From positions 1-34,947 of the forward strand of contig CALWAR010000117.1 of the NCBI GenBank assembly GCA_944375765.1: a stretch of DNA of 34,947 nt, given 5' to 3'. The stretch's first letter is position 1, and every line of letters starts with the position of its first letter. This stretch comes from an uncultured Mediterraneibacter sp. GTDB lineage: Bacteria; Bacillota; Clostridia; Lachnospirales; Lachnospiraceae. Below are positions 1 to 8,548 of the stretch, piece after piece. Below the pieces are notes generated by a model, which saw only the letters and a program-made list of their open reading frames with translations, made no database searches and had not been told where the DNA came from. The position numbers were made by a program, and so were the translations under genes.

Positions 1-22
1 TTAACAAGAGATGACAGTATCT

Positions 23-121
23 GGTTCGTAAGAACCCATCCGGCGGTTTCCGCCAAAAATTCCTTTTGTTTGAGCTCACAGAAGGTTGCAGCCACTTATT
101 TTTTTTTCTATAATGGAGGTG
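23..121 (+). promoter_or_regulatory. Structured leader upstream of first Rpn gene
   Basis: This leader contains a hairpin GGTTC-GTAA-GAACC (23-36), then a second hairpin GGCGG-TTT-CCGCC (42-54). A tract containing TTTTGTTTGAGCTCAC follows, and then the ribosome binding site GGAGGTG. The part from about 38 onward is nearly repeated at 13213-13300, ahead of the other Rpn gene. Conservation of non-coding sequence between two otherwise diverged paralogues suggests a function or recent co-duplication. The window starts too close to see the promoter. A TATAAT at 110-115 abuts the ribosome binding site and is too near the start codon to be a normal -10. Confidence 0.5.
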
Positions 122-127
122 TAATTA

Positions 128-1069
128 TTGATCAGACAATTAAATAATCAGGATTATCCTGCAGCAAACAGAACATACAAGGATGGTCTTTTCCGCCTTG
201 TATTTCAGAAAAAAGAAGATCTGCTCTCACTTTATAATGCAGTCAACGGCAGTGATTACAGCAACCCAGATGAACTGGAGATTAATACGCTTGACAATGC
301 ACTGTATTTATCAATGAAGAATGATCTGGCTTTTCTGATCAGCGGAACTATGAACCTATACGAACATCAGAGCACTTTTAATCCCAATATGCCGATAAGG
401 GGGTTAATATATTTTTCCAGATTATATGAAAAATATATTACTGCCAACGGAATCGATATCTATACTTCGACTCTGAAAAAGCTGCCTTTTCCGCAATATA
501 TTGTATTTTATAATGGTACTGAAAAAGAGCCTGACCGTTCCGCTTTAAAGCTGTCAGATTCATTCCATATACCCTCACCATCGAAAACGCCGAGCCTTGA
601 ATGTATTGCGATCATGCTCAACATAAATTTCGGGCATAATAAGATTTTGATGAAAAAGTGCAGGAGGCTAAAAGAGTATGCGATCTTTGTTGATACTGTC
701 CGGAAAGAACTCTTAACCGGCGCCCCGCTGGAGCAGTCTCTTTCCTGTGCTGTAGATTCATGTATCGGAAATGATATATTAAAGGATGTCCTGATTCAAC
801 AAAAAGCTGAGGTGATCCAGATGATTTTGGAAACATATGATAAAGAACTTCATGACAAAACATTGCGGCGTGAGGGTTATGAGGATGGATACAGCCAAGG
901 AAAAACAACTGGCTATCTTGAAGGAATTAACGATGGTATCCGACAGCTTGTCTCCACTCTTCAGGATATCAACTTTTCCCGGGAAAACACTCTGTTGAAG
1001 CTTCAGGAAAAGTATGAGCTTTCACCGGAAGAGGCGGAAAAATATATGGCCGAATACTGGAAAGAATGA
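128..1069 (+). CDS. Rpn / PD-(D/E)XK nuclease-transposase family protein, copy 1
   Basis: A 313-residue protein of the recombination-promoting nuclease (Rpn, YhgA-like) type, formerly called putative transposases. Known members are DNA endonucleases that stimulate RecA-independent recombination; the function of this one is inferred. Family features visible are KDGLFRLVF near residue 18, the acidic pair KND at 64-66, and E-x-Q (EHQ, 79-81) followed by the STFNPNMPIRG core. These fit the D...D...ExQ arrangement of a PD-(D/E)XK site. The C-terminus is hydrophilic and ends in a KLQEKYELSPEEAEKYM-type segment common in this family. Translation probably starts at TTG (128), six bases after GGAGGTG; the paralogue at 13305 has the same TTG and ribosome binding site. 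The two proteins differ most in the Gly-rich linker near residue 285. No inverted repeats or target duplications mark it as an independent transposon. Confidence 0.85.
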   Translation: MIRQLNNQDYPAANRTYKDGLFRLVFQKKEDLLSLYNAVNGSDYSNPDELEINTLDNALYLSMKNDLAFLISGTMNLYEHQSTFNPNMPIRGLIYFSRLYEKYITANGIDIYTSTLKKLPFPQYIVFYNGTEKEPDRSALKLSDSFHIPSPSKTPSLECIAIMLNINFGHNKILMKKCRRLKEYAIFVDTVRKELLTGAPLEQSLSCAVDSCIGNDILKDVLIQQKAEVIQMILETYDKELHDKTLRREGYEDGYSQGKTTGYLEGINDGIRQLVSTLQDINFSRENTLLKLQEKYELSPEEAEKYMAEYWKE

Positions 1070-1094
1070 GGAATGTTTCTCTGATATCTTTCGT

Positions 1095-1132
1095 CAAAAA
1101 AGGACTGCTGTCGGAGTTTCTGACAGCAGTCC
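1095..1132 (-). terminator. Rho-independent terminator of the leftward cobalamin-containing unit
   Basis: Read on the minus strand, GGACTGCTGTC (1132-1122) and GACAGCAGTCC (1112-1102) form an 11-bp perfect stem around a 9-base loop, followed directly by six T residues. No comparably strong terminator was seen between this point and the nitroreductase gene at 12.8 kb. It may therefore end one long transcript. The A-tract on the plus side precedes rather than follows the stem, so it should work mainly on leftward transcripts. Confidence 0.88.
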
Positions 1133-1284
1133 CTATGCGCCCTCTTACATACTCCAGATTCAATCTGCGGATATCTGCATCGCTGGGATGCCCCGCTGTA
1201 TAATGCACAACACGGGGAATGATAACCTCCCACCTTAAACGGGCAGTAGATCTTTCCCGACAACATCCGTTCTTTCTCTGTCAT
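1133..1284 (-). pseudogene. Remnant of a sugar (maltose/galactoside-type) O-acetyltransferase
   Basis: The minus strand from 1284 encodes MTEKERMLSGKIYCPF, which matches the usual N-terminus of maltose/galactoside O-acetyltransferases (LbH hexapeptide family). The reading then breaks. In another frame, from about 1208, it reads HYTAGHPSDADIRR followed by LNLEYVRGRIG. This resembles the conserved 'YTAGHP...RR..LEY..P..IG' segment found more than 100 residues later in intact enzymes. The central part and the C-terminal hexapeptide repeats are missing. The ATG overlaps the stop of the preceding DUF6483-like gene (ATGA), so this was probably the last gene of the operon before decay. The family assignment rests on recalled consensus, not alignment. 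Confidence 0.55.
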
Positions 1285-1670
1285 AGCTCTATATCCTCCA
1301 TAAATGCTTCCAGCAGGCTGCCATACCCGTAATAATTGACCACATATTTCAGTCCGTCCACAACTTCCTGCCTGGAATAATCATTCTCTGCGAGGAATTC
1401 GTCCGTCTTCCCGCTGAGCTTCTCATAAAAGAGCAGAGACATCTCAAAATAGGTGCGGTCGCCCTCTTTCAGGCCGTCCAGCAGAATATTTTCCGCCTGA
1501 TTGATTTCCCAGTCATCGATCATAGCCTGCAGTTTCCGGAACTGCTCCATCACCTCCAGCGGGATCTCCGCATCTTCCTCCTTGTCGATATCCTTATTAA
1601 AAATAAGTTTGATAAGCGTGCGGATCCACTCATGTACGATCCGCATTACATAGTCCTTATCTTCCAGCAT
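1281..1670 (-). CDS. DUF6483-like small cytoplasmic protein
   Basis: A 129-residue acidic, mostly helical protein with no signal peptide or membrane segment. It begins MLEDKDYVMRIVHEWIRTL and ends in a YYGYGSLLEAFMEDIEL segment. It resembles the uncharacterised DUF6483 proteins of Lachnospiraceae, from memory, so the family name is tentative and no function is known. A good ribosome binding site (AGGAGGACGAGAGG-ATG) supports the start. It follows the methyltransferase gene by 60 bp and its stop overlaps the ATG of the acetyltransferase remnant, indicating co-transcription with the upstream operon. A helical repeat-like fold is possible but nothing catalytic is visible. Confidence 0.6.
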   Translation of the reverse strand: MLEDKDYVMRIVHEWIRTLIKLIFNKDIDKEEDAEIPLEVMEQFRKLQAMIDDWEINQAENILLDGLKEGDRTYFEMSLLFYEKLSGKTDEFLAENDYSRQEVVDGLKYVVNYYGYGSLLEAFMEDIEL

Positions 1671-1730
1671 CCTCTCGTCCTCCTGTCTGCACTTTCCCTG
1701 TCTCCTGCTATAGGGTTCACAGAATGCGCA

Positions 1731-2459
1731 CTATTTCTTTCCCGCCCGGATCATGAGCATCATGGGACGGCGCATCTCGTCTTTCATTCCCGGCATATCC
1801 AACATCTCTTCCGGCGGCTCTGCCTCTTCCACCATTTCGATCACAAAGCCGCTTCTAAGCAGACCGTTCATGATCTGTGTCAGAGTGTGATGGTATTTAA
1901 GCACGTCACATCCCAGAAAACGGGCCTTCCGCTCTCCGGGATAGAAGTAGTCGTCCACCGGCCAATATAAAGAGGCGCCATTTTCATCATAGATCCAATC
2001 CTCACGTACCCCTGATGTAAAGACCGGATGCTCGATATTAAAAAGGAATGTTCCTCCCGTTTTAAGTGTGCGGTACACCAGTCTGTAAACAGACTCGATA
2101 TCTTCAATATAGTGAAACGCCAGATTGGACACTACACATTCCCATGCCTCTTCCGGATATTCATAGTCTTCCAGCGAGCCTGTACGATAGGTGATCCGGC
2201 TGTCTGCATTGCGCTTCTTCGCCTCTTCGATCATGCGCACACTCACATCGATCCCCAGCACTTCCTCCGCTCCCTGATCCACGGCATATTTACAGTGCCA
2301 GCCATATCCGCAGCCCAGATCCAACACCCTGCCGCCTTCCAGAGGCGGAAACATTTCTTTTAGCTGATGCCACTCTCCTGCGCCGGCAAGACCGTATCTG
2401 CTCCGCGTCATCTGGGCATACTGTTCAAAAAAATGTTTGTCATCATATTCGTTCTTCAT
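1731..2459 (-). CDS. Class I SAM-dependent methyltransferase
   Basis: A 242-residue protein starting MKNEYDDKHFFEQYAQM. Motif I (VLDLGCGYGWH) binds S-adenosylmethionine. An acidic residue in LGIDVSVRMI after strand 2 and VVSNLAFHYIED (motif IV/post-I region) complete a Methyltransf_11/25-like Rossmann fold. The substrate cannot be read from the sequence; close relatives are annotated only as generic methyltransferases. The reading frame is open 17 codons further upstream, but the ATG at 2459 has the ribosome binding site GGAGAACAGAC and matches where the family begins. It lies 47 bp after the PHP phosphatase gene and within the leftward operon. No link to cobalamin methylation is implied, because it lacks the CbiF/CobA-type tetrapyrrole methylase fold. 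Confidence 0.85.
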   Translation of the reverse strand: MKNEYDDKHFFEQYAQMTRSRYGLAGAGEWHQLKEMFPPLEGGRVLDLGCGYGWHCKYAVDQGAEEVLGIDVSVRMIEEAKKRNADSRITYRTGSLEDYEYPEEAWECVVSNLAFHYIEDIESVYRLVYRTLKTGGTFLFNIEHPVFTSGVREDWIYDENGASLYWPVDDYFYPGERKARFLGCDVLKYHHTLTQIMNGLLRSGFVIEMVEEAEPPEEMLDMPGMKDEMRRPMMLMIRAGKK

Positions 2460-2506
2460 GTCTGTTCTCCTGTCAGTTTTCCTGCATATTTTCAAACACC
2501 TGATCA

Positions 2507-3337
2507 TCACAGCTCATGAAAAACCGGGCGCATTCTTTCAAACGTACAGAACTGGCGGAATCCGAGACTTTTCAGCGTCTCCCTTGCCTCACTGATATAG
2601 GCACCCAGCTGTCCGGGCTTGTGGCTGTCGCTTCCGATCGTAATAATCCTGCCGCCAAGATCACGGTATAATTTCAAAATGTTACGGGAAGGCGTGGTAT
2701 CTTTCAGCCCATATCTGTGACTTGACGTGTTCACCTCAATCCCTCTGCCGTCCTCGATCACGATCTTCAGGATTTCTCTCACATAAGGCTCGATCTTTTC
2801 AAACGGATAGACGCCTGCTTCATCATATCTTGTGATAAGATCCATATGTCCCAGCACACTGTACTCCTTATAATGTCTCACCACATTAAGTAATTCTTCA
2901 TAATACTGCTCATTGTATTCCTGCTGTGTCTTTCCTTTTTGAAAATCCTGCGTCCAGAATTCTTTATCATTCACCTGATGAATGGACAAAATGATAAAAT
3001 CAAATACATATCTGTGAAAAAGCTCTTCGTATCTCGCGATGGTATGTTTCTGAACTCCGAATTCCAGACCTGCCCTGACGGTAATCTTATCGCCGTACAG
3101 CAGCTGCATTTTCCTTATCTCCGTCATATAGCGCGGATAGTCCACATTTGCAATGGGATCATTACCACGGTATCTGATCTTTTTCCCGCTGTCCCAGTCA
3201 TCTTTAATTCCATAATCTACATGATCTGTGATACAGATTTCGTTCATTCCTATGTCGATGGCGTCCTGTATCACTTCTTTCATCGGATAGACGGAATCAT
3301 CACTGAATTCTGTATGCACATGATAGTCTGCAAACAT
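2507..3337 (-). CDS. PHP-domain histidinol-phosphatase family protein
   Basis: A 276-residue PHP-family metallophosphoesterase of the HisJ/HisK type. The N-terminal motif YHVHTEFSDDS (His6, His8, Asp12-13) and ITDHVDYG provide metal ligands. LSIHQVND, VLGHMDLI and the C-terminal ITIGSDSHKPGQLG carry the remaining conserved His/Asp residues. HisJ-type enzymes hydrolyse L-histidinol phosphate in histidine biosynthesis. No other his gene is nearby, so a different phosphate ester is possible. Length fits the family (about 260-280 residues). It sits 36 bp after the cobA-hemD fusion in the same direction, so it is probably co-transcribed with it, though no functional connection to corrinoids is evident. 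Confidence 0.82.
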   Translation of the reverse strand: MFADYHVHTEFSDDSVYPMKEVIQDAIDIGMNEICITDHVDYGIKDDWDSGKKIRYRGNDPIANVDYPRYMTEIRKMQLLYGDKITVRAGLEFGVQKHTIARYEELFHRYVFDFIILSIHQVNDKEFWTQDFQKGKTQQEYNEQYYEELLNVVRHYKEYSVLGHMDLITRYDEAGVYPFEKIEPYVREILKIVIEDGRGIEVNTSSHRYGLKDTTPSRNILKLYRDLGGRIITIGSDSHKPGQLGAYISEARETLKSLGFRQFCTFERMRPVFHEL

Positions 3338-3373
3338 TTAAGCCTCTCCTCTGTCAACCTTGTGTTTTATACA

Positions 3374-4951
3374 TTATCTCTTATTCCCAAACAACTCCAA
3401 AATCTTCTCCACCATGGCGTCCATAGACGCCTGATCCGCAATCTCGATCTGCATTCCATACTCTGTCGCTGCCCGGGCGGTCTGCTCCCCGATGCACACT
3501 GCGCAGATACTGCCGTAATCTATTCCATTCTCTCCCATTGCCCGGACAAATCCCCTGACTGTAGATGCGCTTGTAAATGTCACCGCATCGATCTCACCGT
3601 TTCGCAGCATGCGCATAACTTCTTCCTTTAGCAGCGGATTTACTTCATATACTGTGCGGTACAGCGGGATGTCGTCTGCAAAAAGCCCCTTGTCTGTCAG
3701 CGGAGGGATCAGATCCTCTGAGCCCCTCTCAGCCCGGGCGATCAGCGCATATTCTCCCGGCTCGGACATTTCCGCAAGGTTTTTTCCCAGCTCTTCGGCA
3801 CTGTAAGTCTCTGGCACTGCATCGGGAATCAGTCCGTATCCGCAGAGTGCGTCTGCCGTCGCTGAGCCGATCGCTCCGATCCGCACTTTTCCTGTCCCGC
3901 CAAGGACTGACCTCAGATCCATCTTCATTTCCTTTAATGTGTCAAAGAATACGTTCACACCGATAGGGCTGGTAAATACAAGCCATTTTCCTCCCTCATG
4001 CCGCTCGAAACGCTCCAGCGCACGTTTTAGCGGCTCATTGGGGAAAATCGGTTCTGTGTGGACAGCCGGCATCTCGATGACCTGAGCTCCCAGATCTCTC
4101 AGCTTTCCGGCAAGAACGGACATATTCTGTCTCGGACGAGTCAGCAGGAACTGCCGTCCGCCAAGCGGTCTGTCCTCCGCCCAGTGAAGCTCATCTGCCA
4201 GCGCACATACCTTTCCCACAACTATGATCGCAGGTGTGGAGATACCTGCACGGTCCGACTCGGCTTTTAATGTCCCTACAGTTGCGGTCACTCTTCTCTG
4301 CCCTGCCGTTGTTCCCCTTTCCAGTACTGACGCGGGCATATCAGGTTCCATACCTGCGTCAGACAGTCCTTTCAGGATCTTCTCCATAGAGGATACACTC
4401 ATCAGAAATACAAGCGTCCCATTCAGGCGGACAAGAGAATCAAAATCAATACTCAGTGTCCCGTCTTTCCTCGCGTGTCCGGTAATGACATGAAAGGAAG
4501 ACGTATAGTCCCTGTGCGTCACCGGGATCCCTGCATAGGCCGGAACAGCCACAGAAGAAGTAATGCCCGGAACCACCTCGAAAGGAATCTGTTCGCTGAC
4601 AAGCGTCTCCAGCTCCTCTCCGCCCCGTCCGAAGACTAACGGATCTCCTCCTTTCAGACGGAGTACTTTCTTTCCCTTCTTTGCCTCTCTCACAAGAATC
4701 TGATTGATCTCGTGCTGCGGGACCGGATGATTTCCGGAATGTTTGCCCACATAGATTGTCTCTGTGTCCTGAGGAATGCGGCTTAACAATTCCGCGCTGA
4801 TCAGCGCATCGTATACGATAACGTCCGCGCTCTCAATAAGATGTGCCGCCTTTACCGTCAGCAGCCCTGCATCGCCCGGGCCTGCTCCGGCAAGCCATAC
4901 TTTTCCGATATTTTCCTGCATATCTGTATCATTCATTTTTCCGCCATCCAT
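3374..4951 (-). CDS. cobA-hemD: Uroporphyrinogen-III C-methyltransferase / uroporphyrinogen-III synthase fusion
   Basis: A 525-residue two-domain enzyme. Residues about 15-255 form the SUMT/CobA tetrapyrrole methylase: VWLAGAGPGDAGLLTVKA at the N-terminus, RLKGGDPLVFGRGGEE for substrate and SAM binding, and PVTHRDYTSSFHVITGH. Residues about 265-525 form HemD, with VFTSPIGVNVFF, IGAIGSATADAL and AVTFTSASTVRGF. HemD cyclises hydroxymethylbilane to uroporphyrinogen III, and CobA methylates it twice to precorrin-2, committing flux to siroheme or cobalamin. The fusion is common in Clostridia. It lies 12 bp after hemC, which supplies its substrate. An alternative start at the sixth codon (MNDTDMQE) is possible; neither has a strong ribosome binding site. 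Confidence 0.95.
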   Translation of the reverse strand: MDGGKMNDTDMQENIGKVWLAGAGPGDAGLLTVKAAHLIESADVIVYDALISAELLSRIPQDTETIYVGKHSGNHPVPQHEINQILVREAKKGKKVLRLKGGDPLVFGRGGEELETLVSEQIPFEVVPGITSSVAVPAYAGIPVTHRDYTSSFHVITGHARKDGTLSIDFDSLVRLNGTLVFLMSVSSMEKILKGLSDAGMEPDMPASVLERGTTAGQRRVTATVGTLKAESDRAGISTPAIIVVGKVCALADELHWAEDRPLGGRQFLLTRPRQNMSVLAGKLRDLGAQVIEMPAVHTEPIFPNEPLKRALERFERHEGGKWLVFTSPIGVNVFFDTLKEMKMDLRSVLGGTGKVRIGAIGSATADALCGYGLIPDAVPETYSAEELGKNLAEMSEPGEYALIARAERGSEDLIPPLTDKGLFADDIPLYRTVYEVNPLLKEEVMRMLRNGEIDAVTFTSASTVRGFVRAMGENGIDYGSICAVCIGEQTARAATEYGMQIEIADQASMDAMVEKILELFGNKR

Positions 4952-4963
4952 TCTTTTTTCTTT

Positions 4964-5842
4964 TCATTTCCCCATCATCCGCTCTGCCAGAGTCTCTCCG
5001 GCCTGTTCTGCTCTTGATGTATCGCTTACGATCATGTCCACAGAGTACTCTTCTGTATCCTCATCGTAATAGAGACCTGTCAGCTTCAGATCGTTTCCGC
5101 TTACCTGTGCGTGCGCAGCGCATGGCGATGTACAGTCCCCGCCGGTCACCCGGATAAACTGCCGTTCCGCGAGAGCCGCCGCCCGGCTTTCCGGCATGTC
5201 TGTCCTGTCGATCCAGCAATACTGTTCTCCTTTTCTTCCCTGCACGGCAAGGATTCCCTGTCCTGCCGCCGGGATCATCTCGTCCACAGAAAGATACCGG
5301 CCGATCATCCGCTCCATCCCCAGACGTTTCAGGCCCGCCGCAGCGAGAAGCGTTGCGTCATATCCGTCTGTTTCCAGCTTTTTCATCCGTGTCTGGACAT
5401 TGCCTCTGATGCCCCGGAATGTACACCCCGGATACAGCCTTGCCATCTGGATCATCCGCCGCCTGCTGGATGTGCCGACCACAGCATGTTCGGGAAGCGC
5501 GTCAAGTCCGGACCGGTACAGGATCACGTCTCTTGGATCTTCTCTCTTTCCATAAGCGAGTATGGGAAGCTCCGGGTTCTCCTCCATCGGCATGTCTTTC
5601 AGGCTGTGCACGGCGATATCGATTCTGCCGTCTATCAGAGCCCGGTCCAGTTCTTTTACAAAAAGGCCCTTGCCCCCGATCTTCTCCAGGCTCTTATCCA
5701 GTATTTTATCCCCTGTTGTCTTCATCGTGATGATCTCAACTGAAGCTTCCGGATCACAGCTTATGATCTGATCGCGTATGATCTCTGCCTGTCTTACTGC
5801 GAGCAGGCTTTCTCTGCTTCCGATCTTTATCACAGACTGCAT
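4964..5842 (-). CDS. hemC: Hydroxymethylbilane synthase (porphobilinogen deaminase)
   Basis: A 292-residue HemC that polymerises four porphobilinogens into hydroxymethylbilane in the cytosol. Family motifs are [14 protein letters not shown] at the N-terminus, [28 protein letters not shown] (the segment around the catalytic Asp, 59-85) and GTSSRRR (123-129). [10 protein letters not shown] and [11 protein letters not shown] are also present. Cys237 in GGDCTSPC corresponds to the cysteine that anchors the dipyrromethane cofactor. The GGDC context differs slightly from the common GGC motif, as in other clostridial enzymes. The start overlaps the end of cobQ by 13 bp, with GGAAGGATGCGCC before the ATG. 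The next gene is the cobA-hemD fusion, so product passes to the adjacent enzyme. Confidence 0.96.
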   Translation of the reverse strand: MQSVIKIGSRESLLAVRQAEIIRDQIISCDPEASVEIITMKTTGDKILDKSLEKIGGKGLFVKELDRALIDGRIDIAVHSLKDMPMEENPELPILAYGKREDPRDVILYRSGLDALPEHAVVGTSSRRRMIQMARLYPGCTFRGIRGNVQTRMKKLETDGYDATLLAAAGLKRLGMERMIGRYLSVDEMIPAAGQGILAVQGRKGEQYCWIDRTDMPESRAAALAERQFIRVTGGDCTSPCAAHAQVSGNDLKLTGLYYDEDTEEYSVDMIVSDTSRAEQAGETLAERMMGK

Positions 5843-7386
5843 GGCGCATCCTTCCCTTTCTCTATGATCTCATAAATCTTGTCCATATCCAGACTCTCCC
5901 TGATAATCTCCGCCAGCTTGTCATATTGTTCTTCTTTATATGCTTTCCAGTCTTTCGCCCGTATCCCGGACGGATCATATCCTTTCTGCTTCAACAGTGC
6001 GCTCAGGAAACCCTTTGCACATCCCGGTGCGTCGAAGATCCCGTGGACATAGCATCCATAGACATTGCCACACTGGGCGCCGTCCACACGTACATTGCCG
6101 GAAATATCTGCCGTACTGTCGCCGGACTGATCCGTAATATCTGCAAATTCCACAAGGGATTCTGCATGATCCAGAAGAAGTGTCTCTCCCATATGGATCT
6201 CATACCCCTCCAGCTCTGTACCGGCAAGTTCACTTAAGATACCGTCTGTCTCAAGGAAATGTCCCCGTACTCTGGTCCTTGTCTTCTCTCTGTCAAATAC
6301 AGTCCGTATGGGGAGCAGTCCCAGTCCTCTTACGGTCCCTTTCTGCTCCACGCCGTCAGGATCGGAGATTTCTCTCCCTAGCATCTGATAGCCTCCGCAG
6401 ATACCGAACACGAGTCCTCCTTTTGACGCAAACCGCAGCACCTTTGCCTCAAGGCCATTCTGCCTCATCCAGAGCAGATCCCGGATAGTGTTTTTGCTTC
6501 CCGGCAGTATGACTGCGTCCGGCTCGCCGAATTCGGCGGGAGAACTGACATATCTCACACCGGCTTCGTCCAGAGCCTCCAGAGGCGCAAGATCTGTAAA
6601 GTTCGATATCCGCGGCAGCCGGATCACCGCTATATCCACAAGTCCTGCATTTTCTTTCTTCTGGAAACGCTCGGTCAGACTGTCCTCTTCGTCAATATCC
6701 AGATAGAAATAAGGCACCACTCCAAGCACCGGAATATCCGCGCGCTCTTCCAGCATGGAGAGCCCCGGTTTCAGGATCGATACGTCGCCGCGGAATTTAT
6801 TGATAATCAGTCCCTTGATCCTCTGCCGTTCCTTTTGCTCCAGCAGCATAATTGTCCCGATGAGCTGAGCGAAGACGCCTCCCCTGTCGATATCCCCGGC
6901 GAGAAGAACCGGCGCGTCCACCAGATCCGCAAGTCCCATATTTACGATATCATCCTGTTTCAGGTTGATCTCCGCCGGACTTCCCGCCCCCTCGATCACG
7001 ATCACGTCGTACTTACATTTCAATTCCTCATATGCTTCCATAATATAAGGGATATAGTCCTTTTTATGCCTGTAATACTCCACTGCCGACATGACGCCGA
7101 CCGGTTTTCCGTTGATGATAACCTGAGAGCCCGTATCGTTCGTCGGCTTGAGCAGGATCGGATTCATGGCTGCGGCAGGCTCGATCCCCGCTGCCTCCGC
7201 CTGCATCACCTGAGCGCGCCCCATCTCAAGCCCCTCCTTTGTGATAAAAGAGTTGAGCGCCATATTCTGGGATTTAAAGGGGGCGACCCGGCAGCCGTCC
7301 TGCCGGAGTACCCGGCAGAGTCCGCCGGCAAGAACACTCTTTCCGACGTTGGACATAGTCCCCTGTATCATAATCGATCCTTTCAT
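5830..7386 (-). CDS. cobQ: Cobyric acid synthase
   Basis: A 518-residue glutamine-dependent amidotransferase that amidates adenosylcobyrinic a,c-diamide at positions b, d, e and g to give adenosylcobyric acid. The N-terminal P-loop-like segment is [13 protein letters not shown], followed by the family signature [13 protein letters not shown] and [14 protein letters not shown]. The C-terminal class I glutamine amidotransferase domain carries the nucleophile in [10 protein letters not shown] (Cys330) and a catalytic His in CYVHGIFD. The open frame extends 30 codons upstream over the end of cobD. The ATG at 7386 is preferred because GGAGGACAGGAG precedes it and the protein then begins at the normal family start ([10 protein letters not shown]). 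The anaerobic-pathway name would be cbiP. It follows cobD by 22 bp. Confidence 0.96.
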   Translation of the reverse strand: MKGSIMIQGTMSNVGKSVLAGGLCRVLRQDGCRVAPFKSQNMALNSFITKEGLEMGRAQVMQAEAAGIEPAAAMNPILLKPTNDTGSQVIINGKPVGVMSAVEYYRHKKDYIPYIMEAYEELKCKYDVIVIEGAGSPAEINLKQDDIVNMGLADLVDAPVLLAGDIDRGGVFAQLIGTIMLLEQKERQRIKGLIINKFRGDVSILKPGLSMLEERADIPVLGVVPYFYLDIDEEDSLTERFQKKENAGLVDIAVIRLPRISNFTDLAPLEALDEAGVRYVSSPAEFGEPDAVILPGSKNTIRDLLWMRQNGLEAKVLRFASKGGLVFGICGGYQMLGREISDPDGVEQKGTVRGLGLLPIRTVFDREKTRTRVRGHFLETDGILSELAGTELEGYEIHMGETLLLDHAESLVEFADITDQSGDSTADISGNVRVDGAQCGNVYGCYVHGIFDAPGCAKGFLSALLKQKGYDPSGIRAKDWKAYKEEQYDKLAEIIRESLDMDKIYEIIEKGKDAPCSL

Positions 7387-7408
7387 CTCCTGTCCTCCAC
7401 TTTGTCTG

Positions 7409-8488
7409 TTATCCTGTCTTTTCTTCCGACTGCTTATACTGTGTCGACTCCGTCCTGCATATATCTTCCAACGCATTTACCAGACGCATATTCGCCTCAT
7501 GTGTCCGCACTGCGATGCGATACCAGCCTTTTTCAAGGCCCCGGTAATTTCCGCAGTCGCGTATCAGTATTCCATACTTCTTCATTTCTTCAAATAGTGC
7601 TTTTTCAGTATGAATAAGAATAAAATTTACATCAGAAGAGATATATTTTATTCCCAGTTCTTCCAGGACTTTTTCGAGATAAAGACGTTCCTCTGCGATC
7701 AGTTTACGCGCGGTTTTTACATACTCTGATTCATCCAGAGCGGCAATCCCTGCTTCCTGAGCCGGGATCGAGACATTCCAGGGCTGCCGCGCCCGATTCA
7801 TTCTCTCCAGCAGTTCATGATCTGATGAAATCCCATATCCGAGCCTCAATCCAGGCATGGCGTATGTCTTCGTAAAAGCGCGCATTGTGAAAAGCTGCCG
7901 GTGATCTCCAGTCTCCCTGATCATAGAATGAGCTTCCGGCCTCTGGAGAAATTCCATGAAACACTCATCCAGCACCATGCGGATACCGAATCTTTCACAC
8001 CTTTCCGCCGCCTGACACAGAAGATATCTGTCGGCGGCACGGCCGGACGGATTCGTCGGTGAACAGAGAAAAACAAGATCGATCTCCTCGTTAAGTTCTG
8101 ACAGGAAATTACTGTCTATACAATAGCCGTTATCCTGTTTTGTCTGATAATATTTTATCTCGCACCCGACAGTTCGCAGCGCCTGCTCATATTCGGAAAA
8201 TGCAGGTACAGGGATAAGCGCACGCCCGGGCTTTTCGGCAAGGACAAGATTATACAAAAGCTCCGCAGCTCCGTTCCCGAATATATAACATTCCCCCGGT
8301 ATTCCCTGCCTCTGCGACAGCTTTTCCCTAAGTCTTCCACACCGGCTGTCGGGATAGGCCGCTGCAAGCTCCGCCCCTCTCTTTGCCGCTTCGATCACAC
8401 GCTGCGGCGGGCCGAGCGGATTCACATTTACAGAGAAATCCAGCATCCCCTGATATGTATATATATCTCCGCCATGTCCGTATATCAT
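7409..8488 (-). CDS. cobD: L-threonine-O-3-phosphate decarboxylase (CobD type)
   Basis: A 359-residue fold-type I PLP enzyme that makes (R)-1-amino-2-propanol O-2-phosphate, the linker joined to cobyric acid by CbiB. Diagnostic features are the histidinol-phosphate-aminotransferase-like start [21 protein letters not shown], the nucleotide-anchoring [11 protein letters not shown], and LDECFMEF. The PLP-binding lysine is in [19 protein letters not shown] (Lys207). The open frame runs 13 codons further upstream, but AGGAGGAACAGG lies just before the ATG at 8488 and that start matches relatives. A hydrophilic C-terminal tail (about 15 residues, rich in E/K/Q) ends the protein. It is located directly after cbiB, its pathway partner. 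An HisC-type aminotransferase is less likely given this context. Confidence 0.93.
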   Translation of the reverse strand: MIYGHGGDIYTYQGMLDFSVNVNPLGPPQRVIEAAKRGAELAAAYPDSRCGRLREKLSQRQGIPGECYIFGNGAAELLYNLVLAEKPGRALIPVPAFSEYEQALRTVGCEIKYYQTKQDNGYCIDSNFLSELNEEIDLVFLCSPTNPSGRAADRYLLCQAAERCERFGIRMVLDECFMEFLQRPEAHSMIRETGDHRQLFTMRAFTKTYAMPGLRLGYGISSDHELLERMNRARQPWNVSIPAQEAGIAALDESEYVKTARKLIAEERLYLEKVLEELGIKYISSDVNFILIHTEKALFEEMKKYGILIRDCGNYRGLEKGWYRIAVRTHEANMRLVNALEDICRTESTQYKQSEEKTG

Positions 8489-8548
8489 CCTGTTCCTCCT
8501 GAAATTTCCGCTAAAGCAGACGTCCATGTCCTGCTTCCCGGATCTGTT

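Noticed and set aside
110-115. TATAAT directly before the ribosome binding site of both Rpn genes
   Set aside because: It would place the transcription start at or after the ribosome binding site; for copy 2 a much better promoter lies at 13115-13143.
2939-3631. A 230-codon plus-strand open frame
   Set aside because: It is antisense to the PHP phosphatase and cobA-hemD genes, with no recognisable domain.
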